NCBI RefSeq assembly: GCF_023078275.1
Contig: NC_062998.1
Location: 13,033,916 to 13,097,915 of the forward strand
Length of the DNA: 64,000 nt
DNA from: Leguminivora glycinivorella
Lineage: Eukaryota > Arthropoda > Insecta > Lepidoptera > Tortricidae
Direction of reading: 5' to 3'
Both the position numbers and the translations under genes were made by a program. The notes below the pieces were generated by a model, which saw only the letters and a program-made list of their open reading frames with translations, was not told where the DNA came from and ran no database searches. Positions 12,469-24,228 of the stretch are shown in pieces (position 1 is the first letter of the stretch; the number at the start of each line of letters is the position of its first letter).

Positions 12469-13512
12469 TATGTATATATTTTGTATTATAAAATTAAAAT
12501 CTAGTAATTGTAATAAACATCAGGTAGTAATAAGATACGAGTAGTATAAATAATGAACTAATTATGTACCAGCTCTTACAGAAATAATTTCTTGGGCAGT
12601 TCCATGAGTTACTGTACAAACATATTTTAGCCCTATTATACATTTATATAATTATAAATAAATAACTAGCCGTTTATCTATCGTATACAAGATACAAGCC
12701 TAGACCATTAATGGTTAACCAGATCATTACGTGGATTCCTTTGCATCAGAGTGTTCATTGTGAAGTCAAGGAATGCCACTTCGGTTCAAGAGTCCTATTC
12801 ACGTACCTACCTACGATAACACGTGATACTTACATGGACCTCCCCTTGTCTATTATTTTAGTAAGTAGCTACCGTCTTAGTGTGCACACTAGGTATAAAA
12901 ATATTGAAATTGCTGGAATATCTTTCATAAATCGACCAAGTATAATTTTACATTTTACCCTACGTGATAAATAATGATTGAGGATACAAGACGACGGTAT
13001 AAATAATAATAATAAAAATACACGTGTACACGTTGGTAGTTAGTACAAACATTTCCTGAAACCAGTCGCTCTAAAGTTGTCCATCTTACATGTACAATTT
13101 TTGTTTCGCGATTGTTTTGTGAAAAAAAAAACTTTTTTCAATGAAGATTGAAAAAAATATATCAATAGTGTGACTAAACACCCTCTTTGTTTATATTTTT
13201 TTGTAGGTACAAGGTGGTCTAGATATGTACACTCGTAATTATTACGGTACTTATAAAATAAGAGGAAGGTCCATTAAAGACAACACTTAAGATAGTGTGC
13301 TACAAAGATGCTGTCATAAAATGTAGTTAGTGTAGTTCATTAAAATAATACATTAAATTGTTACTTCACAAGTTCACATCGCAACAAAAAATTCGATACG
13401 TACTCGTTGGAATGATAAATGTCTTCATTGACTCTAACGAACCTATCAAGAGTAGGAGCATGGCCTTAAATTGCTAAATAAGAAACAACTGCAAACTAAC
13501 TGCTTCTGTATA

Positions 13513-13610
13513 GCCCGATGGTTGACTGGTAGAGAATGCCTCAAGGCGCTAAGTCCGCCATTTGTACTCTTTTTTTGTAAATTTGTGCAATAAAGTTTAA
13601 ATAAATACTT
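13513..13610 (+). mobile_element. 3' tail of a second non-LTR element
   Basis: Contains CCCGATGGTTGACTGGTAGA, CTCAAGGCGCTAAGTCCGCC, then a T-run and AATAAAG followed by AAATAAATA. It resembles the truncated 3' end of a LINE. The family assignment is from pattern memory. Confidence 0.5.
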
Positions 13611-13711
13611 ATAAATAAAATAGGTACATAGATAGAGTTTCAGGACACAAGTCTAATTTTCACGGACGTTAGGTTGTGATTTTTGGTTACTTAAGTGCAG
13701 TAATGTATAAA

Positions 13712-13898
13712 CAGGGTACCGGTGTTCGAGATTTTTCACACTTTTTAAAATTTTAATACTAAGTACCTAAAATTTTAAAAAGTGTGAAAATCTCGAAAAC
13801 CAGGCGACTTTTACTAAACCTTAATGTCGATTTTCTTGACCAGTATAAGGTGCCCTCTTGGTGGTTAAAAGGTTGTCCATTAATTACCGGGCACCCGG
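13712..13898. mobile_element. Rearranged relative of the 12293 MITE
   Basis: The right two thirds match 12293-12468, including the terminal CCATTAATTACCGGGCACCC and a flanking TA. The left end is different. After CAGGGTACCGG it carries an inverted copy of the internal segment, so the first ~80 bp forms a hairpin with CTAAAATTTTAAAAAGTGTG. Confidence 0.65.
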
Positions 13899-13915
13899 TA
13901 TATTATATTAATAGC

Positions 13916-14130
13916 CTATATGGTATCCCACAGCTGGGCAAAGGCCTCCCCCATGGAACTCCATCCGTCACGGTCTTGAGCAATCTCTGGCCAGTCGTTA
14001 TGATATGCGTCTAGGTCATCCCGCCATCTCCGCCTGGCTCTGCCAGATCCTCGCCCGTCTTGCGGCACCCAAATCGTGGAAATGTTTGCCCACCTCTGTG
14101 GGTGCATGCGACAGATATGGCCGGCCCAGT
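13916..14130 (-). pseudogene. C-terminal remnant of a non-LTR (RTE-like) polyprotein
   Basis: On the minus strand this reads GHICRMHPQRW, then a Gly/Arg-rich RARRRWRDDL, then PEIAQDRDGW and MGEAFAQLWDTI before a natural stop at 13916-13918. The GH-x-x-R-M start, the RRRW-DD centre and the final W-x-GEAF-x-QQW-like block are the usual C-terminus of RTE-type and related LINE reverse transcriptases. Only ~70 codons remain and the upstream part is missing. It abuts the MITE at 13712-13898. RTE is my best guess; another LINE clade is possible. Confidence 0.6.
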
Positions 14131-15107
14131 GCTATATAAATGTAGTAATAGTAGGTAAGGTTACATAGGTAGGTTTTCCATTGGAAATGAGTAGAAGTAA
14201 ATTTTATTGCCGCAATTTTTTTATAGTTTATTTCAACTTTTTCCAAATTTTTTGATATCTGATTTACGCGAGAACGAACTGTAGTTATTTACATAATATC
14301 ATGAACTGAATTCAATTTCTTTCCTTCGTGTTAAATTTGACCTATATTTGATTGGTCTAAGCACTTCCAGGTACTTACCTACGTCTTAATATTTCATTAA
14401 CTACAGACGTCAGATTGCTTAGTAAGCTAGTGTTAATTTGTGTTCTGGCGCACTTTCCGCAAATACATGTTCAAACATTGTGCGCCCCGGCTCCTCAGAA
14501 ACCTAACAAGGTCTTCGCTTAATACCTCTCTGGTTTGAGCTGTTTTAATTACAGCAATGCCTTTTAATTGAATATAGCATTGAAATAGCCGTTTTCGACT
14601 TGTCAACATCTTAAACGATAACATACATAATACACCTTATGAATTTAATGAATATGTATTGATGTTCGCGACTGGAACCCATAATATTGTGCTCATTGTG
14701 TGACGCAAGTTGCCAATATGTGTCTATCAAAGCGGCTCACCAGATTGACCTTCAAATTGACAAGTTCAGGACGCACACATGCCTGCAGACGCATTTTCAT
14801 GCTAACTAAATCGCTAATACCAAACACATGTTCAGCATTAGTGATTTGTACGCGGTGCACGTTTTATTTGGTTTTGAGCACTGCGCGTAGGCATGGCATA
14901 ATGATACTTTGCGATTTATTAGTGTTACTTTTGACTGTGGAGTAGGTATACTCAGGAACATCAAAATCATCTGTTTCATATCTTTAGGTTTTCGACTTTA
15001 GTTAATAAAGATATTTTTATTATACTTATCATCTTGTAGTTATTCAGAACCTCATATTTCTTGCGACTTATTTACAACGAGAGTTAGTGCAAAACTCTAC
15101 ATTTCTA

Positions 15108-15423
15108 AGGCCGATATTAAACTATCATAGAAATATGATCATAGACAACATGCCGTCATTTCCCTTCACGTTGAATAATTAAAATTTTGAAAAAATCCCG
15201 GCATAGTGGATCGAATTTCATACTAATTCAGCTTTCAAACAAAAAAACAATCTAAATCCGTTCATCCGTTCGGGAGCTGATGCATCAGACAGACACACAC
15301 AAGGAGACAGACAAACAGACAGACACGTCAAACTTATTACACTCCGTCGTTTTTGCGTCGGGGGTTAAAAAGGGAGGCATACACACCTATGATCATATTT
15401 CTATGATAGTGTAATATCGGCCT
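15108..15423. mobile_element. Foldback MITE interrupted by an R3 repeat
   Basis: The outer arms AGGCCGATATTAAACTATCA and its inverted partner ending at 15423 continue through ATAGAAATATGATCATAG (~45 bp). The centre is filled by an R3 copy at 15183-15369. The R3 copy is therefore younger than the foldback element. Confidence 0.8.
15183..15369. repeat. R3 foldback-type repeat, copy 3
   Basis: A shortened family member, missing part of the segment with CTAAGAACACTCCCG that the other two copies share. It ends with TTTTTGCGTCGGGGGTTAAA. Confidence 0.7.
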
Positions 15424-15779
15424 AATACAATGAAATAGTGATCTCGATTAAAGTCATGCCATGGAAGTATGCTGTCTCGCACGTCGGATTACCAATAAAG
15501 ATGTCACTAGATTGAATACGGCAGTCTACGGGTTGTTATTGAATAAATATGGCATAACAACAGAGCCAAACTTTTAACAATGGACGAACATCTACACTGT
15601 ATTCATCCGCTCAGTCCCAGAATGTTCCATTCAGTACTTACATCGCGAAATATGGTATGGACCAGGGATTTCTGAGACTAGATAAATATAAAACCTTACT
15701 TCAGAAAACAAACAAAATCTGTGCCAATATACTTCGATTAGTTCCATTTATCTCACTGACTCTGATTTTATATAATATA

Positions 15780-15955
15780 AGCTTTTTCCCGCGGCTTCGC
15801 TCGCGTTAGAAAGAGACAAAAAGTAGCCTATGTCACTCTCCATCCCTTCAACTATCTCCATTTAAAAAATCACGTCAATTCTTCGCTCTGTTTTGCCGTG
15901 AAAGACGGACAAACAAACAGACACACACACTTTCCCATTTATAATAGTAGTATGG
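15780..15955 (+). repeat. Interspersed repeat family R1, copy 2
   Basis: Compact version of the 2492-2745 repeat. It contains CCCGCGGCTTCGCTCGCGTT, TTTTGCCGTGAAAGACGG and the ACAGACACACACACTTTCCC end. Confidence 0.7.
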
Positions 15956-16202
15956 ATTATATTATATATTATCATAATATTATATTTGTTGATTATTATT
16001 AAAGGTCGCGTCTATAAATAGGCTGTTGATAAATATTTCCTGAAAGAGGTAAACGTGGCCTATATTCCGGCGCTATTGTGATTTGTGTGGGCGAAATAAG
16101 ATTTCTAGCGGACGTGACAATTGCGACTGGTACGTGACTACAGGACATGTGATCTCACCACCAGTTTAAAGGAATCGCAAGAGGATAGCCGCCACCAAGG
16201 AG

Positions 16203-16545
16203 GCAAGGATGATTAATATGTATAGGATTGACAATCTTCATACTAAGAATCGTACATCAATTTTTTAACGCCTATTAAATACTATCATAACTACTCTTAT
16301 GATGCCTACATTTTTTTTCTGAATGTGTATTGATGTGATATCATGATATTAAAATTAAGAAATATGTCATTTGTTCTTATAAAAAATAAAAACAAGCAAA
16401 AATATTCGGGGAAAATATGATTTTTCCCACTTCCAGGCTGCGAAACAGCGCCATCTACTTTTATCCCTAAGGGGCCCATTTCAGGGGTACAATTTTTTGT
16501 AAGTATGGGCTTTGTCAGTTCCGGTATATATCGTCCTTGGCCACC
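16203..16545. repeat. Dispersed repeat family R2, copy 2
   Basis: Aligns with 4315-4655 through GATATCATGATATTAAAAT, CACTTCCAGGCTGC and the end GGTATATATCGTCCTTG. It lacks the internal 37-bp duplication of the other copy. Confidence 0.7.
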
Positions 16546-16635
16546 ACTATTTCTATTAATAAACCAATGTATCCTTCAGTCAATGAAAATATTAGTCAGT
16601 GAGTAATGAGTATACTTATAGCGAAACTGAAGGTA

Positions 16636-17886
16636 TTGGGTTGGTAAGAAAGTAATGAGCGATCGATTGAATTCCACATAAAATTTTTGAGAGAGTTCTA
16701 GAATCTTCTATGGTCGAAAGTATATAAAGGGCGAGTCGCACAGTTTCTCGTCAGTCATTCACTAGCTGTCGCCGAGCTAATATAAGGAAGAAAATGGACA
16801 AATTAAAAGTGCATGTAATGCATTGCTTACTATATGAATTTCAGTCTGGCCATTCAGCCGCCGAAGCAGTGCGTAATATATGTCAGCGTGTTGCTCCTGA
16901 AGTTGTGTCTGAGGCCACGGCGAAACGATGGTTCCAGCGGTTTCGTAGTGGCGACTTTTCATTATCAGATCAACCTAAGTCTGGTCGACCGGTGAAGATT
17001 GATGTAGCCAAATTAAAAACCTTAATTGAAGGAGATCCGAGGCTAACGAGTCGTACTCTTGCTACCGAGTTAGGCTGCTCTCGTGTCACCATAGAAACAC
17101 ATTTACACGAGTTGGGAAAAAACTACAAATACAGTGTTTGGATACCGCACGAACTTGATAGAGATCAACTAAACCGCCGTGCCGATATCTGCATACAACT
17201 TCTGTCTTTTCGCCGCACATTCAACTGGTTGGACCATTTTATCACTGGAGATGAAAAATGGGTCTTATATATAAATCACACACGCAAACGTCAGTGGCTA
17301 GCTCCAAACGAAAAAGGAATAGAGGCACCAAAAACAGAGCCTCACCCGAAAAAAGTTATGCTGTCCGTTTGGTGGGATATTCATGGTATTATTCACTGGG
17401 AACTCCTAACAAGTGGAATGACTGTTACGGCATCAATATACTGTAATCAGCTTGAAAATTTAAACCAAAAAATTTGTCAGAATCGTCCACAGCATGCTAA
17501 AGTTTTTTTCTTACACGACAATGCTCGCCCACACATTGCAAAAGTGACTCGGCTAAAGCTATTGGAGCTAGGTTGGAAAGTGATACCTCATCCACCGTAC
17601 TCTCCAGACTTGGCACCTACGGATTACGCATTGTTCAGATCGCTAAGCAATGCCTTGAATTAAAAAAAGTTCGATAATCAAGCCCATCTACGACAGTACA
17701 TAGCTGAGTTTTTTGAATCTAAACCTAAGAACTTCTTCGCCGATGCTATTCATTCTTTACCAGAACGATGGAGACAAGTAGTAGATAACGAAGGCCATTA
17801 TATTTTTGATAAATGATTAAAGTAATAAATTAAATAAAAATTACAATATTGGTTATGATTCGCTCATTACTTTCTTACCAACCCAA
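16636..17886 (+). mobile_element. Complete-length mariner transposon
   Basis: The element is 1251 bp. Perfect 27-bp terminal inverted repeats (16636-16662 and 17860-17886) start TTGGGTTGGTAAGAAAG. A TA dinucleotide flanks each end (16634-16635, 17887-17888), the standard mariner target duplication. A TATAAAG box lies upstream of the transposase start. The perfect inverted repeats imply a fairly recent insertion. The transposase has one stop codon, so this copy is non-autonomous unless the stop is read through. Confidence 0.95.
16794..17816 (+). pseudogene. Mariner transposase with one in-frame stop
   Basis: The ATG at 16794 opens a frame of 289 codons to a TAA at 17661-17663. The same frame then continues to a TGA at 17814-17816, for about 340 residues, the usual length. 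N-terminal helix-turn-helix regions precede a catalytic core. The motifs are ITGDEKW, HDNARPH and YSPDLAPTDY, with the last two aspartates 34 residues apart (DD34D). All three catalytic residues lie before the stop. The stop removes only the C-terminal ~50 residues (through VVDNEGHYIFDK), which follow the core. I see no frameshift. Confidence 0.9.
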
Positions 17887-17888
17887 TA

Positions 17889-19054
17889 TTTTATTCGTAT
17901 GTTCGTTCTTCGAATCAGTAGGTATTATACGAGATGATTCTGTAGCGCCTACGAAATTGTACTTTAGTCTTACACCAGCGTTTCGTGGAATCATTGGTTG
18001 TAGGTGTCTAATAATAATTGTAATTGGCAAAAACATTGCTAACAATGAGACTTAGCAGTAAGTTGAGTAACCAGACCGATCTACTATACGTTGACTCACG
18101 CTCCGGTTTTGCGGCTAGACTGAAATTAGACCAAAACAAGGATACAACCCAGAATTGTTGATATCCATTAGCATTCATTATTGCTACTTACTGCTGTTAA
18201 TACTGATAGTCGTATTGAGATCTTGTGTAGCTTTCCACTGAGAATGCAACTCAGATGTACTTACAAGTTACCTATACAAACAGCAGAAGATAACGATTCC
18301 AATCATATCGTAAAGTCAAGTGATATTATCATATCGTATTATGATGATTATGAGATGTATTTACATATAGACGGGTGCCGGTTTCCGAACGGTGACCCGG
18401 TTGCTCTAGCCGGGCGCGACAAAAAACGTAAACGGCCGACACGCGTCGCGTCCTACTTGCCGTCTGGTTTTTACGTCTCTTAATCTGTTGTATTAGTATA
18501 AAAGGGGTATGAACTCAACTATTTATAATTGATATCTGTGACTATACCTAGGCTCTTTTTGCTCGCTCTGGTAATTCAGTGTTTGCCTTGTTAAGGATAA
18601 CCAATACGTAGAACGAAGACGCGTGCCTTGGTTCGTGTTGTGATGCCAATGTTAGGTACTCATGGTTAGATTTGATAAATGACACAATATATAATTAAGG
18701 GTAGGATCCGAATACGTAATTATATCTCCGATCCAAACAGACGGGCCGTATACCCACTATTAGAGGGTTATGATTAAGACCGGTATTTTAAACTTTAAAT
18801 AAATTTAAAAGAATGGACAGGATAAGCTAACCGAATTTTCCGCCATTGGCCCTACCCTACAACAAGGACGGATTTCTCCACAAGGGTGTGTCAGCAGCAA
18901 GATTGCATATTTTATAAATACTGGTTTCACGTCTGAATGACAAGGCGGCATGTGAAAAACGTTGTGTGAAACATAAGCGACTTTTGCTGGAATACAAAAC
19001 AATTTCTTTAAACATACGAAATTTTCTCACTCTCATCTGGTTTGTTCATGTAAC
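17889..19054. other. Intron, no gene seen
   Basis: There is a somewhat GC-richer patch at 18370-18480 (GACCCGGTTGCTC, GGCCGACACGCGTCGCGTC). It has a plus-strand open frame of ~100 codons but no similarity I recognise. A TATAAAAGG follows at about 18498. Evidence is too thin to call a gene. Confidence 0.3.
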
Positions 19055-19250
19055 ACAGCGGGGCAAATCTCTACCGGGGGATGTAACTGGTCCATTTTAT
19101 CCATGTTTTACACTGTTGCATTATTAAATAGAGTGTCCACCGGTTATATAAATATGGTAGGCGTGTTCAGTGGATACATGTAGAACTTAACATCATAGTG
19201 TAAAAATGGATCAGTTACAATTGCCCCCCAGTCGAGATTTGCCCCGCTGT
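19055..19250. mobile_element. 196-bp foldback MITE
   Basis: The ends ACAGCGGGGCAAATCTC and its inverted partner GAGATTTGCCCCGCTGT bound a second paired block (AACTGGTCCATTTT with its complement). No coding capacity. Confidence 0.8.
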
Positions 19251-20656
19251 ACCTTAGTATGTTTCACGGTTGCAACGTCATATGATAGAGCTGTAATTTC
19301 GGAGTCAATCAAAGACAGATCATGCTTATTTTTAAATTAGGTACTTACGTTAAGTATGCATGTATTTAAATAAGACTTTGATAGGTATTATACTTTGTTT
19401 CTAATATATGTCTTCCAAATAAAAAAACATGATGCCAGAGCAAATGAAGTGCTGCAGTTATAAGGGACGAAGCAGAACGTAAAGTAATTATTGGACGTAT
19501 CATTTTTACAGCTGCACCATCTCACAATGATTTATCACTAATGCCCAGGAAAATAATATATGGCGGTAGGTATTGTTTGGTGAGAAAAATATGTTTAAGA
19601 AATTAAACCATGGTTGATATTAATATTCAAAACTTATACGAGTATTTTTTATACCTACTAGGTATTTTTTTACAAACACTTCTGTAAAACTTATTGTGTA
19701 CTTTGTCTCTTATCTAGTTAGTTTAGATTCTAAAAATTTCTAGTAGGCCTACCTACATCATAGGTATTATCTGTTTTCCGTAACATCAAATTATGCATAA
19801 GTAGGTAGCTAGGAACCTCAGCCGGTATTTTACAGTAAATACCTATTATCATTTACAGTTATTCGCATAGGTAGTTTTCTTAATATATTTCTGCCTCTGC
19901 GTTTTATTTATCATTGAATCTGTCAAAAGTAAATAATTTCGTATTTATTAGAAAATACATCATCACCGGAGTTGACCAGAGTCGTATTTTGTTTCTTGTG
20001 CATTACTTGTAAACTATGTCAGGTATCTTCTTGCATACGAGTATCTTCTTGATATCTATGTGGCCATGAAGATTTTATGATCGAAGTGCATTTAATTAAT
20101 TAATGGTACAATACGGGTATCAACCGAGAAAAATACGGTTGTTATTATAATGGTCATTTTTATTTCATAAAGAGATTTTACATGAAGTTCGAGACAAATT
20201 TTCTTTTCCTATATAAAGTTTGAATTTATAAATAGTAAGTTTCTTCTAGCAGTGCTTGCAGTGAAGATTACCTGGTTTGAATATTTTCCCTCTCAATTAG
20301 TAAATTTTTGGGACATTATTAGGTTTAGGTTTGTCCTTATGAGGTAAGCTTAAAATTATTCCCGCATTTATAACGCCCTGCCAACTATGAATTAAACGCA
20401 TATCTAATGTATAGCGGATAACAGGTAGGAATTATTACATTAATTCTAGTTTCCTACACTAATTGCTAAAGGTCCGCAAAATCATAATTTTATTTTACCG
20501 GTCCAAAAACATACGATTTATAAAGTTAACGGTTTACTCATACCATACCTATTTATTTAGACACCTGATTTCGTACGATGTTCGCAATTCATTAAACGAG
20601 ATGGCATATACCGTTTTAAATAAGCAGACTCAATTTTTCTATCTCTAAAACAAACC
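19251..20656. other. AT-rich intron, nothing recognised
   Basis: Long AT-rich stretch with TAGGTAGGTA-type motifs common in lepidopteran introns. No inverted repeats or exons were seen. Confidence 0.4.
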
Positions 20657-20880
20657 TGTATCACTGGCTCAAAACCAATAACTCCACAAAAAATACACTA
20701 CACGATTACTTCACCGTCTTCATACACTCACAAATAACACCAGTCACAAAAATCGAGAGAAAATAATCGTAACTGTTTACTTTGGTCGTAAAGTCGAGTG
20801 ATCGAGAACGCCACCGCTACATCGCAAGGCTGGCGCGCGAATGAGCCGGCCCGAAGACCGACGGAGTAATCAGACTCGCG
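20657..20880 (-). promoter_or_regulatory. Candidate internal promoter and 5' non-coding exon
   Basis: On the minus strand a GC-rich patch (20810-20880, with GCGCGCC and GGGCCGGC) leads into a TG-rich, ATG-poor stretch resembling an insect 5' UTR. This ends in a donor-like GATACAG|GTTTGT at 20656/20655. A very short upstream frame (ATG AAG ACG GTG AAG TAA) lies inside. The position, between CH exons A and B on the host-gene strand, would suit an alternative start that skips exon A. No TATA box is evident. This is inference from sequence texture, not homology. Confidence 0.3.
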
Positions 20881-21223
20881 GAGGCAGCAACTTGTTAACC
20901 TCTGACCTTAAATACTAATACTGAAACTTTAACAGTATTGAAAAAAAAACTATTGTTTTAGGAAGGCAAAATAAATCTTCAATATATTATTTCGTGGAGT
21001 AGTAGTGTGCTATGTGCTATCTATGGGCTGATTATTGATTTCTTTCAAGACTCTCCAGTAGGGATAGCCATAAATACTATAAATACTATATAAATATGTA
21101 TACTAATAAAATTTTAAACTATGTTGTGGCTCACAAGAAGTCCTACTTCTGTCGTTCATGTTTTCAAAAGAACTTTTCATTGTTTTCGATCTATTTTCGA
21201 GTGAGGAAATCGGTCTTACGGGC

Positions 21224-21341
21224 CGATTTTTGAGTCTCACGCGTTCGAATTTCAGAAAATTGTCACTGAAAATAATAAGCAAGTCACCGTTTTCAACCGG
21301 TATTTTAGTGACAAAATCCCGTATGCGAGATTCAAAAATCG
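21224..21341. repeat. Small inverted-repeat element
   Basis: Imperfect ends CGATTTTTGAGTCTCACGCG and GCGAGATTCAAAAATCG face each other across ~80 bp (CACTGAAAATAATAAGC, CAACCGGTATTTTAGTGAC). It resembles a common lepidopteran MITE. Confidence 0.6.
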
Positions 21342-22600
21342 CCCTCAAAATCGTCAGAAAGAATCATTTTCATCAACCATATCAACCATAAGTAGTTTCA
21401 GTTCAGAAGTTCTACGCTGAACTTGTGCAACGTCATCTGCCGATCAGACGAGATGGTAATCTGCACAAAGGTCACGGCCAGCGCTCGACATACTCGTGTC
21501 CGGTCCATCATGCAATGAAGAGTTCATAGTGTTAGCCTGCTCCAAAGTTGGCTTGACGAAAGTTAACTCTGCAGTTCATAACAATGCAGACTTTTGAATA
21601 TTTTATTTTTAGTTCACAATTGTTAGGTAGGTACTACTTTATTAGTAAGATGAGTAAAGATCGTTATCAGCGTGCTGTATTGGTGGCAGAGTATGGTTGC
21701 CAAAAAAACAAATACACAAGTATTTAAAACATTACATTACATATACTTAAAAAATTAATGAAATACATACATATTTATAATTACTTATCCAAATTACATT
21801 GAGTAAATAACTAAAATTTGTTCAATAGATTTGGCTGTCAGACGTTCACGTCAATTAGAAAATTAAAATCTAGGTATTGTGTCATATTCATACTGGGATT
21901 ATTCGTGCACTTTATTACACTCCTCCGTGCACTGCTTTTGACTTGAACTACTTGAATAACAATTCTAGATAATTAGTCGTATTTAGAGTGCATTTGATTA
22001 TTTGGATTAAAATAATATACCTACACTTCGCGTAATGTATTTCTATGACATACATAATTAATGTCATTTGACGTATATTATTTTAAAAATATATAGTTGG
22101 TCGGAAAAGGCTTTGTACCGTAGAGTACTAATCCTAAGAAGGTAAGTATTTATTTTGTAGTTAAGAACAAAGTTAATATTTAAATGTATTTGTTTTTTTT
22201 TGCCAACCGTACCATCTGCCACGAAAAGTGCACCTTGATAACGATCTTTAAAGATGAGACACAATGTCAATTTCTAGGAAAAGTATTTTTTCCGTCCGTT
22301 ATTTCGAGGCAAGTAAATGTAATTATTGTATACCTATATAGATAAGTTTGATACTTATTTAAAAATAGCCCCCGCAAAGTCTATGTTAACAAAATTGCTT
22401 CCAACTTCATTTGGTCTGACTGTTTGCTTGTTTTACCCGCAATTATTATGGAATGAATCACTTCGGAAGATAAACAATCAGCAACGGATTATACTTAATC
22501 CTGTTTTAATTGGAAGCTGATTTTACTATATCAGATTTCTATAAACCTTACGGACGCAATATATTTTTTTTTTAAATAATTAAGAACTTTAAATAACTTT

Positions 22601-22852
22601 GCCCGTGTGGTGACGGGTTAAGAACTTCACCACCCCCTTTCTTCCCGTGGGTGTCGTAGAAGGCGACTGTGGGATATGGGTTAAATTGTGGCGTAGGCGA
22701 GAGGCTGGCAACCTGTCACTGCAATGTCACAGTTTCGTTTTCAGTCAACCCCTTATTTGCCAAGAGTGGCACTGAAACTTGAGTAGTTTCATGTGCTCTG
22801 CCTACCCCTTCATGGGACACAGGCGTGATTGTATGTATGTATGTATGTATGT
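22601..22852 (+). mobile_element. Dispersed repeat with (GTAT)n tail, probable LINE 3' end
   Basis: Runs from GCCCGTGTGGTGACGGGTTA through GTAGAAGGCGACTGTGGGAT and GGGACACAGGCGTGATT to a terminal GTATGTATGTATGTATGTA. A 3' simple-repeat tail on a unidirectional repeat indicates a non-LTR retrotransposon or its SINE. No coding part is retained. Confidence 0.65.
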
Positions 22853-23138
22853 AAATAACTTGTTATTGACTTAAAACTCGAAGAAGCTACTCGATGCCTG
22901 TCGCCGCTAATAAAACTGAATTCTCGCACATACATCGGCAATAAATCACAAGACCTCAGACGAGCAAACAATTTATTTGTTACGATATCTAACTTTGACA
23001 ATCTCCTAATTCATAATACTTCTATTTTGCAAATTGAAACGTGCATAGCAAATCTGTAAAGTCCATATTTCGAAGACAACGTTCGATGAGGTTACGTGTT
23101 TAGAAAAGCACGCAGTAGATTTGTCAGTTCCCAGCCCT

Positions 23139-23275
23139 AGCCGAAGTGACAATCGCTGACGCTACGTGGCGCTCGAAACGCAGCCTGGCTCTGTCGCGCC
23201 ACTGCAGAAAAGCAATGGAGAGAGTTAGCTACGATAACGATATGGCTGTACGCGTTTGTGACGTTGGCTACCCAG
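23139..23275. repeat. Diverged MITE of the CCGAA/GGCTACC class
   Basis: Contains CCTGGCTCTGTCGCGCCA, a block shared with 5985-6020 and, inverted, with 59975-60000. The termini are degraded. Confidence 0.5.
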
Positions 23276-23713
23276 TTATTGCCTAACGATTTATCACGCA
23301 ACCTTCGCAAAAAACATCTCAAACTATTTCAACTATTATGTTTTTTGCTGGATTCCTTTGAGGCGATGAAAGGGCATGGTGGGAGGCCGGTACTTAAGTA
23401 CCTAATTAACTACTAAAAGGATTTGATTTGGCTTTTAAAATACCATAAGAATACGTAAATAAATAAATACATATCAAACATTGTGCCACAAGAGGAAAAA
23501 AAAAACAAATTAAAAAGTTTGAGCTCGTCTGATTGATCATCACGGCCATCGTGACGACAGGCTTTTAAATGATATCAATTTGTTGAAATATGTTATTAGC
23601 ACTATAAAAACATAAAAAGTAAAGTATACATACTAAAGAAGTTAGTAAGTATATGGATCGACTTTATGGAGTATTCACTTAGCAGCGTTCTTTTAGATGC
23701 AGTCCGCATTTGA

Positions 23714-24222
23714 GGAGTGTCTTTTCAAAAGGGCTTTGTTTCCACTTTGAACTTTTTTTTGGTAAATCGAGAAAAACATAATTCCACGGTATTGATTTTG
23801 AAATTAATATTTAATTTGCAAAATTGTAATATTGTAAGTTGACGTTAATGCTATGATTACATCAAACGTAACATGTGTACCTAAATACATATTGAATTAC
23901 CATATGTTTTTGAGAATTAAGCACTTTTGATTTGAAATTTTGGGAATTAAGCCCTTTTGTTGTGGCCTTGTAGCGTAAATGTTATTATTTTAAAATAGTT
24001 TAGTTTCTTTTTGGATTTTGTATTAACTTACTTGATATCAATGTTGTTGTACTACATATATTGGTTTATCCACATAAATAATCATTACACATTTTTCAAA
24101 ATGTGTTCTCAACTTTGATGTTACTCTTTTGTTTTAAGATCAAGGTGAGACTTTTTGAGCTTTAATCTCAAAACAACACGTAATAGAAAAAATGGAAATA
24201 AGCCCTTTTGAAAAGACACTCC
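23714..24222. mobile_element. 509-bp non-autonomous DNA element
   Basis: Perfect 23-bp terminal inverted repeats (23714-23736, 24200-24222) start GGAGTGTCTTTTCAAAAGGG. The interior is AT-rich, with AAGCACTTTTG and AAGCCCTTTTG variants of the end motif at 23910-23965. No clear target duplication was found. Confidence 0.8.
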
Positions 24223-24228
24223 CACAGA

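Noticed and set aside
12711..12974. 87-codon plus-strand frame
   Set aside because: AT-rich chance frame without domain, splice or codon-bias support.
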